In this document: in pieces, positions 29,459-37,689 of the stretch
Layout of the letters: each line of letters opens with the position of its first letter
Numbering within the stretch: the first letter of the stretch is position 1
Source of the DNA: Hymenobacter caeli
GTDB taxonomy: Bacteria; Bacteroidota; Bacteroidia; Cytophagales; Hymenobacteraceae
Assembly (NCBI RefSeq): GCF_013294115.1
Contig: NZ_JABSNP010000005.1
Location: 124,001 to 188,000 of the forward strand
DNA: 64,000 bases
Reading direction: 5' to 3'
Notes under the pieces: model-generated
Databases searched by the model: none
Seen by the model: only the letters and a program-made list of their open reading frames with translations
Told to the model about the DNA's origin: nothing
Translations under genes and position numbers: made by a program

Positions 29459-30640
29459 TCACATTTCCACCTCCATCCTCCCGCCCTTCATCACCGCCGT
29501 GGCCACGGCCGATACGCACACGCCCATCACGGCAATCAGGGCCAGCGACACGCGCAGGCTGCTGGCCCCGGCGACGAGGCCGATGACCGGGGGGCCCAGC
29601 AAAAAGCCCACAAACCCAATGGTGGACACCGCCGCCAGCGCCATGCCCGCCGACATGGTTTTGGAGCGCCCCGCCGCGCTGTACACCAACGGCACCACCG
29701 ACGAGGTGCCGAAGCCCACCAGCAAAAAGCCCAGCAGCGCCGCCGGCAGAACCGGGAACGCCACCGCGATGGCCAGCCCCGTGGCCGTGAGCAGCCCGCT
29801 GCCCTGGATGACGCGCTTCGGCCCGAAGCGGGCGGCCAGGGCGTCGGCCCCGAAGCGGCCCAGGGCCATGGTGCTCATGAAGGCCGTGTAGCCCGCGCCC
29901 ACCCAGTTTTTATCGACTTGCAGCACCTTTTTGAAGTACACCCCGCTCCAGTCGAACATGGCCCCTTCGCAGATGAGGGCGCAGAAGGCAATGGCCCCCA
30001 GGCCCAGCAAGTGGCGGTCGGGCCGCACGAAGGCTGGCTGGCCGGGGTCCACGCCGCTGTCGTGGCGCACCACGTGGCCGGCGCTCACAACCAAGCCCAC
30101 GGTGATGAGCAGCGCGATGAGCAAAAAGTGCAGCCCCGGCGGCACCCGCGCCCCGATCATCACCGTGCCGACGGCCGCCCCGGCAAACCCCGCCAGGCTC
30201 CAGAGCCCGTGGAACGAGGCCATGATGGGGTTGGCGTAGAGGCGCTCCACGTTGACGGCCTGGGTGTTGACGGCGATGTTGGTGAAGTTGGCCCCGATGC
30301 CGAACACCATCAGCAGCGGCACCAGTTGGTAGAGGTTGGCGGCCCAGCCCAGCGCCACCAGGGCCCCGGCGTAGAGCAGCACGCCCGCCAGCACCACCCG
30401 GCGGCTGCCCTGCTTGGCCACCAGCCACCCCGCCAGCGGCAGCGACAGCAGCTGCCCCGCCGGGATGGAAAACAGCACCCCGCCCAGCTGGGCATCGCTC
30501 ACGCCCATGCGCTGCTGGATGCTGGGGATGCGCGAGGCCCAACTGGCAAAGCACAGTCCCAGCAGAAAAAACAGGGCCCCTACTGCCGCCCGGTGCTTTT
30601 TGCGGGAAACAAAATCGGGCGAAACGGCTAGTGGCATCAT
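29459..30640 (-). CDS. MFS transporter, 12-helix
   Basis: 393 residues starting at the tandem ATGATG (30640). The first helix AVGALFFLLGLCFASWASRIP and the GVLFSIPAGQLLSLPLAG segment match the MFS branch that includes E. coli YbjJ-like proteins, whose substrate is uncertain. It has a duplicated six-plus-six helix layout with a hydrophilic middle loop (RHDSGVDPGQPAFVRPDRHL). It is convergent with the TPR gene (about 90 bp gap). Substrate not inferable. Confidence 0.85.
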   Translation of the reverse strand: MMPLAVSPDFVSRKKHRAAVGALFFLLGLCFASWASRIPSIQQRMGVSDAQLGGVLFSIPAGQLLSLPLAGWLVAKQGSRRVVLAGVLLYAGALVALGWAANLYQLVPLLMVFGIGANFTNIAVNTQAVNVERLYANPIMASFHGLWSLAGFAGAAVGTVMIGARVPPGLHFLLIALLITVGLVVSAGHVVRHDSGVDPGQPAFVRPDRHLLGLGAIAFCALICEGAMFDWSGVYFKKVLQVDKNWVGAGYTAFMSTMALGRFGADALAARFGPKRVIQGSGLLTATGLAIAVAFPVLPAALLGFLLVGFGTSSVVPLVYSAAGRSKTMSAGMALAAVSTIGFVGFLLGPPVIGLVAGASSLRVSLALIAVMGVCVSAVATAVMKGGRMEVEM

Positions 30641-31114
30641 ACACGGGAGCCGCGAGGGGCCCAGCAAGCTGCGCTCGGCCCGGCCGCTGGCCTTCAAAAC
30701 CCAAACGCCCGTTTGGGCCCGGGGGTTGTGCCCCGCCGGGGCCCTACGGTTTTACCGGCGGCTCTGGGGCCGCGGAGCCGCCCGCCCAGGCTGCGGCCGC
30801 GCGGCGCGGCCCGCCGTTCGGGCGCTGGCACGCGCCACGAGGCATGCGGCGGAAACGGGGCCGCGCCGCCGCTCTTTGCCAGCCGCTTTTCCTTTTTCGC
30901 TTCGTAGCGGGCCCCGCTGAAACAGGGCCCCGTGCCGTTCCACAGGGCAAGTGTTCCAAAGGGCGTAATGAAATGCTCCGGAACGCTGCGCGGCACGCTA
31001 CTTGGTTTCTGCCTGCTTTCCCGGCGCGCCACAAGCGCAACCCCCGAACCGGGGCCTATCCTGTTGCACCGCGGGGCCCCACCCGGGAGGCCGCGCCGGC
31101 CGGGCGCTCGGGCG
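30641..31114. other. GC-rich intergenic region, 474 bp
   Basis: Between two minus-strand genes. Contains short GC hairpins at 30700-30717 (7-bp arms CCCAAAC/GTTTGGG) and 30757-30782 (8-bp arms GGCGGCTC/GAGCCGCC). All six frames have open stretches, but these are Arg/Ala/Gly-rich with no family features and are typical by-products of very high GC. Confidence 0.5.
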
Positions 31115-33802
31115 CTATGCCTGCGCATCCATTGCAATTTGGGCGCTGACGGCCCGCAGCCGCTCGGTGATGGCCGCTACCAGCGGACCCAGCGCTTCCG
31201 GCTGGAAACCGCCTTCCCATTGGTCGAGCGCTTCGACCGGGGGCAGCGCGTGCAGGGCCCCCAGGTGCACCAGGCCGGGCCGCAGGGTGTGCGCCGCCGT
31301 TTTCAGCAGCGCGGCGTCGCCCGCCCGCATGCCGTCGGCCAGGGCCTGCACGGCTTCCCCGCAGCTTTCCACGAAAGTTTCCAGCATGAACGCCACGAAG
31401 GCGGGGTCGCCTTGCCCCACCTTCAGCAGCTCATCGACCCGGTAGAGCGGGGCCCCGGGCGCAGGCCCCGTTACCGGCATTGGGGCCCGCACCGGGGCCG
31501 GTTCGGGCGCGGCCGGCCCCGCCGCCTGGGGCGGCAATACCCACTGGCTCACTATTTTCAGCAGCTCTTCTTCCCGGAAGGGCTTGGCCAGGTAGCCGTT
31601 CATGCCCGCCGCCAGGCACTTCTCCCGCTCGCCGTTGATGGCGTTGGCGGTGAGGGCCACAATGGGGGTGTCCAGGCCCACCTGCTGGCGCAGCAGGGCC
31701 GTGGCGGCGTAGCCGTCCATCACGGGCATCTGGATGTCCATCAGAATCAGGTCGAAGCGCTGGTGGCGGGCCAGCGCCACGGCCACGGCCCCGTTTTCGG
31801 CCTCGGTTACCCGCACGTGGGCGTGGACAAGGAAGGTTTGGGCAATCTGCCGGTTGAAGCGGTTGTCTTCCACCAGCAGCACGTGCTTGTTGCGCAGGTC
31901 CTCGCGCAGGGGGCTGTCGGGCGGCAGCACGGCCGTCGGCACCAGGTCGCGGGGCCCGCCCACCGGCAGGTCGAGCCCGAAGTACATGGCGGTGCCCCGG
32001 TTCTTTTCGCTCGTCAGCTGCACCTCGCTGCCCATCAGCTGCAGCAGGTTGCGGCAGATGCTCAGCCCGAGACCCGTGCCCCCAAACTTGCGCGTGACCG
32101 ACGAGTCTTCCTGGCTGAACTCGGTGAAAATCTTGTGCAGAAATTCGGGCTCGATGCCCACGCCGGTGTCCACCACGCGGAACACCACCTGGCCGGTGCC
32201 CGCCGCGCCGCCCAGGTCGCACACGACGGTGACGCCCCCGGTTTCGGTGAACTTGATGGCGTTGCCGGCCAGGTTCAGCAGCACCTGCCGGATGCGGTAG
32301 GGGTCGCCGAGCAGCACGGCCGGCACGCCCGGGGCCACCCGCGTGGCCAGGCTCAGGCCTTTCTCCACGGCCTTGTAGTGCAGGGTTTGCTCCACTTCGG
32401 CCAGCAGCTGCGCGGGCTCGAAGCCCACGTGCTCCAGGCTCATCTTGCCGGCTTCGAGCTTCGAGAGGTCGAGGATGTCGTTGATGATGACGAGCAGGTG
32501 CTCGGCCGAGGCCGTAATGGCCTGCCGGTAGTTGCCCTGCTCGGCGTCGAGCGCCGTTTTGGCCAGCAGCTGGCTCATGCCCAGGATGGCGTTCATGGGC
32601 GTGCGGATTTCGTGGCTCATGTTGGCCAGAAACAGCTCGCGGGCGTGCACCGCCGACTCGGCCGCCAGCTTGGCGTGGCGCAGGTCCTGCTCCATTACCA
32701 CCCGCTCGGTGATGTCGAGGCTGTAGGCCACGACGAGGTACGGGCGGCCGTCGGGGTGGAACACGGGCTGAAAGCACCGGAACTGGTGGCGGGTGCCTTC
32801 GGGCCGCACAAACGCTTCCTCGAACGTCACCAGGCGGCGCTCGCGCACGGCCTGCTCCAGGCGGGCCTGGCGCTCCTCGGCCAGGGCCCGCGGGTGGTGG
32901 TAGCGTTCGCAGTAGTCGAAGTTGTCTTTGCCGATGACCCAGGCCCGCACGGCCGGGTCCTTGATGCCGCTCTCGTTCACGAACAGGTAGCGGTGCTGGG
33001 CGTCGAACACGGCCACGTCGCAGGGCATCTGGTTGAGCGTGAACTCGTAAAAGGCGCGCTGCTCGGCCAGCTTTTCTTCCGCCCGCCGGCGCTCGGTGAT
33101 GTCGGTGCCCGTGCCCACCACGAAGCGCAGCGAGCCGTCGGCCGCGAACACGGGCAGGAAGCGCCGCAGCACGTACCGCGGCCCGTCGGCCCCCGCCAGG
33201 GTTTCCTCCCACGAGGATTCGGCGCGCGTCTGCACCGCCTGCTCGAACAGCCGCCGGCGCTCCACGGCCAGCTCCCGGGGCCGCTGCCGGTGGGCGCAGT
33301 ACTCGAAATCGTCTTTGCCGATGACCCACGCCCGCACCACGGGGTCGCGGAAGCACAGCGCGTTGACGAACCGGTAGCGGTGGTCGGCGTCGAACACCAC
33401 CACTTCCTCCCGCAGCTCGTGGAGCACGGTTTCGTAAAAATCCTTCTGGTCGGCCAGCAGGGCGGCGGGGTCCCGGAACCGGTGCTGGACGGCCGCCGCG
33501 CCCGGCGGCGGAGCGTCGGTGGCCCCCGGGCCCAGCCCGAACAGGTCGCGGTAGCCTTGGCGGGTCAGCGGCTGGCCTTCGGAGGTGGCGAGCACTGCGC
33601 CCCCCGGCAGCCCGTCGACCAGCGCCGCAAACCCGGCACGCAACGCCTGCATCTCTGTCTGGGCCGTGGCCAGGGCCCGCTGCAATTCGGCAATCTGTTT
33701 GGCGGCGGGCACGCGGTCCTCGCTTTTTACGCCAGTTTCCGGGTTGTCTGGCTGAAGGGTGGACGGCACCGGCGAAGCCAAATTTTTGGAGGAAATAAAC
33801 AT
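31115..33802 (-). CDS. Hybrid histidine kinase: PAS-PAS-HisKA-HATPase-REC-HPt
   Basis: 895 residues from ATG 33802, soluble. An N-terminal coiled segment (about 30-60), then two PAS modules that are recent duplicates (about 120-240 and 250-370), each with [20 protein letters not shown] and F.YC. H397 is in [10 protein letters not shown] (HisKA). HATPase_c covers about 475-610 ([24 protein letters not shown]). The receiver covers about 638-755, with phospho-acceptor D689 ([12 protein letters not shown]). The C-terminal HPt has H838 in AAHTLRPG, where the usual family reads H-x-L-K-G. All relay modules are on one chain (ArcB/BarA-like order) and only a final receiver is missing. No partner regulator is adjacent. 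Confidence 0.92.
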   Translation of the reverse strand: MFISSKNLASPVPSTLQPDNPETGVKSEDRVPAAKQIAELQRALATAQTEMQALRAGFAALVDGLPGGAVLATSEGQPLTRQGYRDLFGLGPGATDAPPPGAAAVQHRFRDPAALLADQKDFYETVLHELREEVVVFDADHRYRFVNALCFRDPVVRAWVIGKDDFEYCAHRQRPRELAVERRRLFEQAVQTRAESSWEETLAGADGPRYVLRRFLPVFAADGSLRFVVGTGTDITERRRAEEKLAEQRAFYEFTLNQMPCDVAVFDAQHRYLFVNESGIKDPAVRAWVIGKDNFDYCERYHHPRALAEERQARLEQAVRERRLVTFEEAFVRPEGTRHQFRCFQPVFHPDGRPYLVVAYSLDITERVVMEQDLRHAKLAAESAVHARELFLANMSHEIRTPMNAILGMSQLLAKTALDAEQGNYRQAITASAEHLLVIINDILDLSKLEAGKMSLEHVGFEPAQLLAEVEQTLHYKAVEKGLSLATRVAPGVPAVLLGDPYRIRQVLLNLAGNAIKFTETGGVTVVCDLGGAAGTGQVVFRVVDTGVGIEPEFLHKIFTEFSQEDSSVTRKFGGTGLGLSICRNLLQLMGSEVQLTSEKNRGTAMYFGLDLPVGGPRDLVPTAVLPPDSPLREDLRNKHVLLVEDNRFNRQIAQTFLVHAHVRVTEAENGAVAVALARHQRFDLILMDIQMPVMDGYAATALLRQQVGLDTPIVALTANAINGEREKCLAAGMNGYLAKPFREEELLKIVSQWVLPPQAAGPAAPEPAPVRAPMPVTGPAPGAPLYRVDELLKVGQGDPAFVAFMLETFVESCGEAVQALADGMRAGDAALLKTAAHTLRPGLVHLGALHALPPVEALDQWEGGFQPEALGPLVAAITERLRAVSAQIAMDAQA

Positions 33803-34101
33803 AAAATAGTAAAATCGGGTAGCCAATTTTGTACAAATAACTACACAATAATACGTCGACCTAACCCCCTTAGATTCTTGCAGTTAAATATAAATTAAAC
33901 ATGGTTTATCTGATAATATATTAGAATAAAACCTTCGCGTAATAGAGGATTCTGCCCAGCTATTATCGACTGCGGGCAAGCCCCTTACCGGCCGGCCATC
34001 GGCCACCCGCGGCAGCCGAAGCGGCCCCCGCCCCCAACCCCTCCCCGGGGCCGCCCGGGGCCCTGCTCCGGCGCACCCGGCCCGAACTAAAGGGGCGCGG
34101 C
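33803..34101. other. Intergenic region, about 300 bp
   Basis: AT-rich on the side of the kinase start (33803-33960, presumably its promoter zone) and GC-rich beside the regulator's 3' end. I see no gene and no clear promoter consensus. Confidence 0.45.
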
Positions 34102-34302
34102 TTAGTCGCCTTCTTCCAGCGCAAATAGCTGCTCTACTGGTTTGCCAAACACCTGGGCCAGCTTGAGCGCCAACGCGGTGGAGGGCACGTATTTGCCGGC
34201 TTCCATCGCGTTGATGGTCTGGCGGCTCACGCCGATGCGGCGGGCCAGCTCGTCCTGCGTGAGGCGGAGCACGGCCCGTTCCACCCGCAAGTTATTCCGC
34301 AT
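34102..34302 (-). CDS. Small XRE-family (Cro/C1-type) transcriptional regulator
   Basis: 66 residues from ATG 34302 (MRNNLRVERA). Helix-turn-helix of the short YozG/XRE type: LTQDELARRIGVSRQTINAMEAGKYVPSTALALKLA, with a C-terminal VFGKPVEQLFALEE. It is about the usual length for this stand-alone family (65-75). Such regulators normally follow a gene for a small membrane protein; here a 31-residue hydrophobic frame overlaps its start by 11 bases. Autoregulation is likely for the family, but no operator was identified. Confidence 0.9.
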   Translation of the reverse strand: MRNNLRVERAVLRLTQDELARRIGVSRQTINAMEAGKYVPSTALALKLAQVFGKPVEQLFALEEGD

Positions 34303-34387
34303 GGGCCGCGGTTTTGGCTCCGCTCCGCAGCGCCAGGTGAAACCGTAGCATGAACAGCAGCAGCGGCGCAAACATAGCGTAGGTCAT
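34292..34387 (-). CDS. Candidate short membrane peptide overlapping the XRE start
   Basis: 31 codons starting at ATG 34387 (MTYAMFAPLLLFMLRF, then a polar tail), ending TAA at 34292, 11 bases inside the XRE gene. The frame remains open upstream to about 34430 with a hydrophobic NFF segment. It could be a minimal or truncated version of the membrane partner commonly found upstream of small XRE regulators, translationally coupled to it. Evidence is limited to position, hydrophobicity and overlap. Confidence 0.35.
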   Translation of the reverse strand: MTYAMFAPLLLFMLRFHLALRSGAKTAAHAE

Positions 34388-34443
34388 CACGGTGAAAAAG
34401 TTGGTGAGAGAACAAAAGCAAATGCACAGTAAATTTTACTTAA

Positions 34444-34598
34444 TGAAGCTGTTTAAGAATTCTGAAAATTCAAAATTGTCCGTCATGCTGAGCGCAGCCG
34501 AAGCATCTCTACTGCTCAACTAATCAAGATTACTGCTGCGGTAGAGATGCTTCGGCTGCGCTCAGCATGACGTTCTGACGACTTCTTAAACAGCTTCA
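34444..34598. repeat. Dispersed palindromic element, copy 1
   Basis: Nested inverted repeat. Outer arms TGAAGCTGTTTAAGAA (34444-34459) and its complement (34583-34598). Inner arms of 32 bp, 34481-34512 and 34541-34572, are perfect complements beginning CGTCATGCTGAGCGCAGCC. It shares the inner stem with 37052-37209. It lies in the 375 bp gap between the XRE unit and the GATase gene, where I see no other gene. Confidence 0.85.
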
Positions 34599-34762
34599 AT
34601 GTAAAATAAACTTTACAAATAATAAACTTGGTGCACGTTTTTTGGTACAGAAGACTCCGTAGATTGACTTCAAATACCCGCTGCCATTTGGTGGCTGTTA
34701 CTTACTGCCTGCACCGGCAACCATACTTTTACCACCACCTTGTTCTGCCCAAATTCTAGCCC

Positions 34763-35479
34763 ATGCGCTGGCACTGCCTCCAACACTTGCCCGACGAGGG
34801 GCCCGGCCACGCGGCCGACTGGCTGGCCGCGCACGGCCACGCGCTGCGCTACACGCGCTTCTTTGATCCCGACCCCGCGCTGCCCGCGCTGGAAGAGTTC
34901 GACGGCTTGCTGATTTTGGGCGGGGCCATGGGCGTGCACGACGAGGCCGTGTTTCCGTGGCTGCGCGACGAGAAGGCCTTTCTGCGCGAGGCGATACGGG
35001 CAGGCAAGCTCACGCTGGCCATTTGCCTGGGGGCCCAGCTGCTGGCCCTGGCCCTGGGCGGCGAGGTGCGCCCCAACCCCGCCCCGGAAATCGGGTTCTG
35101 GACGGTGCGCTTTTCGGCCAAGGCCCTTGCGCACCCGCTGCTGCGCGGCTGGCCCGCGAAGGCCGCCGTGCTGCACTGGCACCACGACACGTTCACGGTG
35201 CCGCCGGGGGCCCTGCGGGTGGGCATGTCGGCGGGGTGCGCGGCGCAGGGCTTCGTGTGGGGCGACGGCCTCATCGGCCTGCAATTCCACCCCGAAATGA
35301 CCCGCGAAATGGTGGAGCAGCTCCTGCGGTTCGAAGGCCACGAGACGGCCGAGGAGCAGGAATTCGTGCAAACCGCCGCCCAGATTCGGGCCCGGCTCAA
35401 GTCCGTCTGGAAAGGCCGGCTGCTACTGGAGCAGTTGCTGGCCAACTTGGTGGCGCTGCACGAAGACGAGCTTAATTAA
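34763..35479 (+). CDS. Class I glutamine amidotransferase domain protein (GMP-synthase-like)
   Basis: 238 residues. Class I GATase fold with nucleophile C88 in LAICLGAQLLA and His/Glu pair H176, E178 in GLQFHPEMT; oxyanion strand LILGGAMGVHDE. This matches the stand-alone GuaA-N-like subgroup, which hydrolyses glutamine or gamma-glutamyl compounds. The natural substrate is unknown. It stands alone, is convergent with moaA, and the 112 bp between them is filled by a word-type inverted repeat. Confidence 0.9.
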   Translation: MRWHCLQHLPDEGPGHAADWLAAHGHALRYTRFFDPDPALPALEEFDGLLILGGAMGVHDEAVFPWLRDEKAFLREAIRAGKLTLAICLGAQLLALALGGEVRPNPAPEIGFWTVRFSAKALAHPLLRGWPAKAAVLHWHHDTFTVPPGALRVGMSAGCAAQGFVWGDGLIGLQFHPEMTREMVEQLLRFEGHETAEEQEFVQTAAQIRARLKSVWKGRLLLEQLLANLVALHEDELN

Positions 35480-35586
35480 TGAGGAATGAGGAATGAGGAA
35501 TGAGGATAATGAGGAATTATCAATGAGGAATGAAGAATTGGCTCAAAACTGAAATTCCTCATTCCTCATTGACAATTCCTCATTCA
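35479..35586. repeat. Word-type inverted repeat (AATGAGG words), convergent gap
   Basis: Left arm about 35479-35538 is a run of GAATGAG words; right arm 35552-35586 is a run of CTCATTC words complementary to it. It begins at the stop of the GATase gene and ends 5 bp before the stop of moaA, so it occupies the whole gap. Confidence 0.75.
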
Positions 35587-35591
35587 AAAAA

Positions 35592-36638
35592 TTACCCCCC
35601 AATGGTGGCCATGCTCTCGAAGCTGAGCTGGTGCAGCGGGCGCTGGCTTTCGGCCTCGAAGCCGTTGGCGGCGCGGTGGCGGAAGGCGTGGGCCAGGGCG
35701 GCTGCCACGTCGGCGTCGGTGGCTCCGCCGCGCAGCAGGGCCCGCACGTCGAGCACGCCCTGGTCGTAGAGGCAGGTTTTGATGCCGCCTTCGGCCGTGA
35801 GGCGCAGGCGGTTGCAGGTGCCGCAGAAGGTGCGCGAATACGCCGCGATGATGCCCACCGTGCCCCGGTGCCCGGCCACGCGGTACTCCGAGGCCGTGGC
35901 CCCGGCCGCCGTGGCCACCGGCGCGAGGGCCCCGAAGTGGGCCTCCAGGTGCTGGCGGATGCGGCCGTGGTGCCAGGGCAGCGAGGCCGGCGTGGCCACG
36001 TGGCTGCCGCCGTTAAAGGGCATCTCCTCGATGAAGCGCACGTCCACGGGCAGCTCGCGGCTGAGGTCGGCCAGCGGCACCAGGTCGTCGATGTTGCGGC
36101 CGTCCATCACCACGGCGTTGATTTTCACCTGAATGCCGGCGTCGAGCAGGGCGTAAAACGTTTCCATCACCCGCGGCAGCTCGTCGCGCCGGGTGATGGC
36201 GAAAAACCGCTCCCGGTCCAGCGTGTCCAGGCTTAGGTTGACGGCCTTGACGCCCATCCGGGCCAGGGCCGGCACGTGGGGCGCGGTGAGCACGCCGTTG
36301 GTGGTCAGGCTAATGTCGTCGATGCCGGGCAGCTGGGCCAGGCGCTCCATAAAGGGCACCAAGTCACGCCGCACGAAGGGCTCGCCGCCGGTGAGGCGCA
36401 CCTTGCGCACGCCCAGGCCGGCCAGCACGCCCACCAGGCGCAGCATTTCTTCGTAGCTGAGCAGCTCGTGCTTGGGCATGTACTGGATGCCTTGCTCGGG
36501 CATGCAGTAGAAGCAGCGCAGGTTGCAGCGGTCCGTCACGGCCAGGCGCACGTACTCCAACGGCCGGCCGTGCTGGTCGAGGAGGGTGGCGGCGGGCGCG
36601 GCGGGGGCCGGCAAAAGCGCGGAAGTTAGCATATTCAA
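35592..36638 (-). CDS. moaA: GTP 3',8-cyclase MoaA
   Basis: 348 residues. Radical-SAM enzyme that makes 3',8-cH2GTP, first step of molybdenum cofactor synthesis. The N-terminal cluster motif has C38, C42, C45 (TDRCNLRCFYCMPEQG). The second [4Fe-4S] site at the C-terminal side is FCGTCNRLRL with a later GGIKTC. The substrate-binding Arg-rich motif and the C-terminal Gly-Gly (TIGG) needed for activity are intact. There are two possible starts, MNM (36638 or 36632). It is divergent from moaD and moaE. Confidence 0.97.
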   Translation of the reverse strand: MNMLTSALLPAPAAPAATLLDQHGRPLEYVRLAVTDRCNLRCFYCMPEQGIQYMPKHELLSYEEMLRLVGVLAGLGVRKVRLTGGEPFVRRDLVPFMERLAQLPGIDDISLTTNGVLTAPHVPALARMGVKAVNLSLDTLDRERFFAITRRDELPRVMETFYALLDAGIQVKINAVVMDGRNIDDLVPLADLSRELPVDVRFIEEMPFNGGSHVATPASLPWHHGRIRQHLEAHFGALAPVATAAGATASEYRVAGHRGTVGIIAAYSRTFCGTCNRLRLTAEGGIKTCLYDQGVLDVRALLRGGATDADVAAALAHAFRHRAANGFEAESQRPLHQLSFESMATIGG

Positions 36639-36642
36639 TCCC

Positions 36643-36650
36643 TAGATTTG
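36643..36650 (+). promoter_or_regulatory. Possible -7 element (TAGATTTG) for moaD
   Basis: TAnnTTTG match on the plus strand between moaA and moaD, leaving a GC-rich, potentially structured leader of about 110 bases before the moaD start at 36770. No -33 TTG is seen. Confidence 0.35.
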
Positions 36651-36769
36651 CCCGTGGGTACGTAAGCCGGCCGGGTTTCGCTAAACCTCCAATCGGCGGC
36701 GGGTGTTCCAGGGCGGCCGTAAGGGCGGCCCCGGCGGGCGCTTCCGCTGGGGTAAATTTACCGAAAATT

Positions 36770-37012
36770 ATGGCTTTGAAAATCGCACTCTTTGGCATCA
36801 CGCGCGACATCGTGGGCCAGCCCACGCTGGAGCTGCCCGCGCCCGCCCCCGCCACCGTGGGGGCCCTGCTCGACCACCTGCGGGCCAACTACCCGGCCCT
36901 GGGCCAGTTGCGCAGCTGCGCCGTGGCCGTGAACAACGAATACGCCCCCGCCGACCAGGCCCTGGGCCCCAACGACGAAATTGCCCTGATTCCGCCCGTA
37001 GCCGGCGGGTAA
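36770..37012 (+). CDS. moaD: Molybdopterin synthase sulfur carrier subunit MoaD
   Basis: 80 residues, ubiquitin-like fold. It ends in VAGG, the C-terminal Gly-Gly that is adenylated and thiocarboxylated by MoeB. Family signatures: LPAPAPATVGALLDHL, AVNNEY and DEIALIPPVAGG. It forms the MPT synthase heterotetramer with MoaE, encoded next on the same strand, though with an unusual 234 bp spacer of nested repeats between them. Confidence 0.95.
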   Translation: MALKIALFGITRDIVGQPTLELPAPAPATVGALLDHLRANYPALGQLRSCAVAVNNEYAPADQALGPNDEIALIPPVAGG

Positions 37013-37018
37013 CGTCTC

Positions 37019-37240
37019 GGTGAACAGTTATCAGTAAGCAATTAATATTTATTGGAGCTGTTTGGGAAGTCGTCGAAATTAAGTAGAACGTCATGCTGAG
37101 CGCAGCCGAAGCAGCTCTACCGCGCCGTTTGGGCGATTCAACGAAGCAGTAGAGCTGCTTCGGCTGCGCTCAGCATGACGTTCACTTATCCTTTCTAAAC
37201 AGCTTCAATGAATATTAACTGCCCACTGCTAACTGCTAAC
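37019..37240. repeat. Word-type outer arms enclosing dispersed element, moaD-moaE gap
   Basis: Left arm about 37019-37050 (AACAGTTATCAGTAAGCA words) and right arm 37211-37240 (CTAACTGCTAAC words). The reverse complement of the right arm matches the left at about 21 of 25 aligned bases. The whole dispersed palindrome 37052-37209 is nested between the arms. The right arm ends 6 bases before the moaE start. Confidence 0.65.
37052..37209. repeat. Dispersed palindromic element, copy 2
   Basis: Inner 32-bp arms 37089-37120 and 37149-37180 are exact complements and match copy 1 (34444-34598) except at one or two bases. Outer AGCTGTTT/AAACAGCT arms are also shared. The loop sequence is unrelated to copy 1. 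Confidence 0.85.
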
Positions 37241-37246
37241 CGAAGA

Positions 37247-37669
37247 ATGACGCCCCACCTTTCCATCACCGACCAGCCCATTGACGTGGCCGCCGCCCTG
37301 GCCGCGGTGCAAACCGAGGCCGCCGGGGCCGTCAACTCGTTCATTGGCACGGTGCGCAACCAGAGCGGGGGCCGGCGGGTGCGCCGGCTGCACTACGAAT
37401 CGTACGACAGCATGGCCCTCACGCAGCTGGGCCACGTGGTGGCGCAGGCCTACGCCAAATGGCCGATGCTGGAAAAGGTGGCCGTGGTGCACCGCAAGGG
37501 CACCCTGGCCCTCGGCGACGTGGCCGTGGTGGTGGCCGTGGCCACGCCCCACCGCGCCGAGAGCTTCGCCGCCTGCCAGTTCATCATCGACACGCTCAAG
37601 CAGGTCGTCACCATTTGGAAGCGCGAGGAGTACGAGGACGGCACCGAATGGGTGGCCGCCCACCCGTAG
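37247..37669 (+). CDS. moaE: Molybdopterin synthase catalytic subunit MoaE
   Basis: 140 residues from ATG 37247; an ATG at 37208 lies in the repeat and is less likely. It inserts sulfur from MoaD into cPMP to form molybdopterin. Conserved elements: VNSFIGTVRNQSGG, LHYESYDSMA, VVHRKGTLALGD, and the catalytic Lys pair region TIWKREEYEDGTEWV. It is convergent with the GH92 gene 20 bp away. Confidence 0.96.
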   Translation: MTPHLSITDQPIDVAAALAAVQTEAAGAVNSFIGTVRNQSGGRRVRRLHYESYDSMALTQLGHVVAQAYAKWPMLEKVAVVHRKGTLALGDVAVVVAVATPHRAESFAACQFIIDTLKQVVTIWKREEYEDGTEWVAAHP

Positions 37670-37689
37670 GGGCCAGGGTAGGGGTTGCG

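Noticed and set aside
30631..31149. Open frames in the GC-rich gap between the MFS and kinase genes
   Set aside because: Arg/Ala/Gly-rich in all frames, no start or family evidence, and no consistent strand.
34481..34572. Strong hairpin considered as a terminator for the GATase or XRE unit
   Set aside because: No T-tract, and an almost identical stem recurs at 37089-37180 in another gap, so it is a repeat element.
36651..36769. moaD leader considered as a Moco riboswitch
   Set aside because: GC-rich with some pairing, but I cannot match the conserved Moco-motif core.
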